Shown here: positions 55,049 through 56,321 of the stretch, one piece after another
Layout: each line of letters opens with the position of its first letter
How positions within the stretch are numbered: position 1 is the first letter of the stretch
Origin: Bacteroidota bacterium
GTDB taxonomy: Bacteria; Bacteroidota; Bacteroidia; Bacteroidales; JAAUTT01
Reading direction: 5' to 3'
DNA length: 56,321 bases
NCBI GenBank assembly: GCA_020048915.1
Contig: JAIFLU010000048.1
Location: 1 to 56,321 of the forward strand
The notes under the pieces: model-generated
What the model was told of the DNA's origin: nothing
Database searches by the model: none
Seen by the model: the letters and a program-made list of their open reading frames with translations, nothing else
Program-made: the position numbers and the translations under genes

Positions 55049-56230
55049 TTATTCATTACCCCAAAGTTTTGAGCCTTTGCCCTTGTCAGTTCTCCAGGCA
55101 TCCCGCCATTTGTGTATTTCGGATGGTCCAATAAGTGGCAATAGTTTTCTTCCTTCCTTATCAGGAATTGGAGTAAGGGATGCAGCTTCGCTTTGATACC
55201 AATATGCAACGGTAGCCAGGTCGAGTGTGAGGCAATTGTTATGTCCGTGTTCAATAGTGAAGCGCATTGATTTATCGAAATAGAAAGGATCTGCAATATG
55301 AAACCGGTAAGCATGGGTGCGCCCAAGCCAGCCGGTTTCGTCATTTACACGTGCCCAGCCAAAGTAAGGATGACCGTAAATTTCTTTGGGACACCACGAC
55401 GAATTAAAATAGTCTTCGGTTCCTGTGCCAACAATAGAAGGCAATGCTTCCCCATCGATAAATACCATTTCGTCGCCTTCGCCATACCACATTGGAGTAG
55501 GAGATTGTACATAATAATTCACCCCAACAAATTGACCTTTGCCTTTGATATCAGCTATCAGATAATTTTTCTCACCGGTTTTATTTTCACCTTGCGGGCC
55601 TAACACTCCCCATTCATTTTCCCCATCGGAGTTCGCATCAGTAACTTCCCTGTTAAACCAGGCATGAAACCTACCCATATTGGTTGGTAGTTTGTCCATT
55701 TCAACATAATCGATATTGAAATAAAAAGCGTCAATGTTGGTGCCGGTTTGATTTTCTATTTCAATTCTGGCACCGTTGGAAAAAGGCATGGCGAAATAAC
55801 TTACGAGGCCATGGCCGGTAACGGGTGATGCGCATAAAGGCAGTGAATTGAATGCATATTTTTCGTTCCAGCCTTGTCCGAAGAATGGACCAATGGGAGA
55901 TTCTACTGAAGGATAAGGCTTTCCGTCCCAATAAATGCGGAGGATGATGTCGTTTCGGTTTAATTTGTCGGGCGAAGGAGCAATGGTTATCCAGATGTGA
56001 TTAATTACACCGGCGCCTTTAACATCCATAATAGTCCTTTTTTCACCTGTTTTGATGCCCTCTAACCGGTCGTTATTACCACCGGAATGATCGTAGCTTC
56101 CAATTCGTTTGGATTTTAAGTTTTTTTGAATTTTTGTTAAATTGTAAAGTTCATTATTCATTTCCTGCGCAAAAATGCCGGAGATTAAAAACAGGGAGCT
56201 TAAAATCAAGGTAGTTAGTAGTTTTTTCAT
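55049..56230 (-). CDS. GH172 (DUF2961) glycoside hydrolase-like protein
   Basis: A 393-residue exported protein (signal 1-21, GIFAQE) of the DUF2961 family, now GH172. Known members include difructose dianhydride I synthase/hydrolase and D-arabinofuranosidases of Bacteroidota. Family features: GSYDHSGGNNDRLEGIKTGE, KGAGVINHIWITI, VESPIGPFFGQGWNE, GTGTEDYFNSSWC and EGDEMVFIDGE. GTEDYFN includes a conserved acidic pair likely at the active site. Its gene begins the second operon, so it may open the substrate before the fucosidase works. The natural substrate here is unknown. Confidence 0.88.
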   Translation of the reverse strand: MKKLLTTLILSSLFLISGIFAQEMNNELYNLTKIQKNLKSKRIGSYDHSGGNNDRLEGIKTGEKRTIMDVKGAGVINHIWITIAPSPDKLNRNDIILRIYWDGKPYPSVESPIGPFFGQGWNEKYAFNSLPLCASPVTGHGLVSYFAMPFSNGARIEIENQTGTNIDAFYFNIDYVEMDKLPTNMGRFHAWFNREVTDANSDGENEWGVLGPQGENKTGEKNYLIADIKGKGQFVGVNYYVQSPTPMWYGEGDEMVFIDGEALPSIVGTGTEDYFNSSWCPKEIYGHPYFGWARVNDETGWLGRTHAYRFHIADPFYFDKSMRFTIEHGHNNCLTLDLATVAYWYQSEAASLTPIPDKEGRKLLPLIGPSEIHKWRDAWRTDKGKGSKLWGNE

Positions 56231-56321
56231 TTTAAGATATTTTAAATGGTTAAAACTAGTAGGAGTGATGTTTTAATTGAGTAGTTGATGAATAATTAGT
56301 TATAAGATCATGTTAGTATGT
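56231..56321. other. Upstream region of the GH172 operon
   Basis: The last 91 bases before the window edge hold no gene and no clear -7 element; the operon promoter may lie further out. Confidence 0.4.

Overview
The window looks like a chromosomal segment of a Bacteroidota bacterium, probably a polysaccharide-degrading member of the Bacteroidales/Marinilabiliales type. The reasons are the SusC/SusD pair, a type IX secretion sorting domain, FecR/STN-type surface signalling, -7 promoter elements of the form TAnnTTTG, weak use of Shine-Dalgarno sites, and DUF4468, DUF6786, GH171 and GH172 proteins. This lineage placement is inferred from gene content only.

Region 1 (1-24.1 kb) is a polysaccharide utilisation locus. 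It begins with the tail of a FecR-like anti-sigma factor, then a SusC transporter with an STN signalling domain and a SusD lipoprotein. A 1480-residue multidomain beta-helix protein with a T9SS tail follows, then a large GH2-type glycosidase split by a one-base frameshift, a GH29 alpha-L-fucosidase, a Ser-type S1 sulfatase, a decayed second GH29 gene, a GH171 (NamZ, DUF1343) protein, a GH2 beta-galactosidase-like enzyme on the other strand, a membrane-bound winged-helix regulator and an inositol-monophosphatase-family enzyme. Fucosidase plus sulfatase suggests a fucosylated, sulfated glycan.

Region 2 (24.2-36.3 kb) is mainly core and envelope functions: prolyl oligopeptidase lipoprotein, RhlE-type DEAD-box helicase, asd and dapA of lysine biosynthesis with a divergent ACT-domain protein, then a three-gene set of uncharacterised exported proteins (lipoprotein, 755-residue exported protein, VWA protein) and a DUF4468 protein.

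Region 3 (36.9-41.4 kb, minus strand) is the most unusual part. A tight operon encodes the RNA ligase RtcB, the release factor homologue PrfH, and a soluble protein that joins a Clp/HSP100-type AAA+ ATPase to an FtsH-type (M41) zinc protease. RtcB and PrfH are a known pair linked to repair and rescue of damaged ribosomes; a protease-unfoldase as third member suggests a repair-rescue-degrade system. Its long leader carries a strong Shine-Dalgarno site (rare in this phylum), a 17-codon open frame, and a structure whose 7-bp closing stem would be opened by translation of that frame.

Region 4 (41.5-50.9 kb) holds DoxX, DUF1801, a YoaP-like acetyltransferase, nitronate monooxygenase, a chemotaxis-type transducer, a SNF2 helicase and a CCA-adding enzyme. 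Region 5 (51.0-56.2 kb, minus strand) is a second fucose operon: GH172, GH29 fucosidase, DUF6786 protein and an L-fucose permease (FucP), which gives the first locus a plausible route for fucose uptake. No rRNA, tRNA, CRISPR array or complete insertion sequence was recognised.
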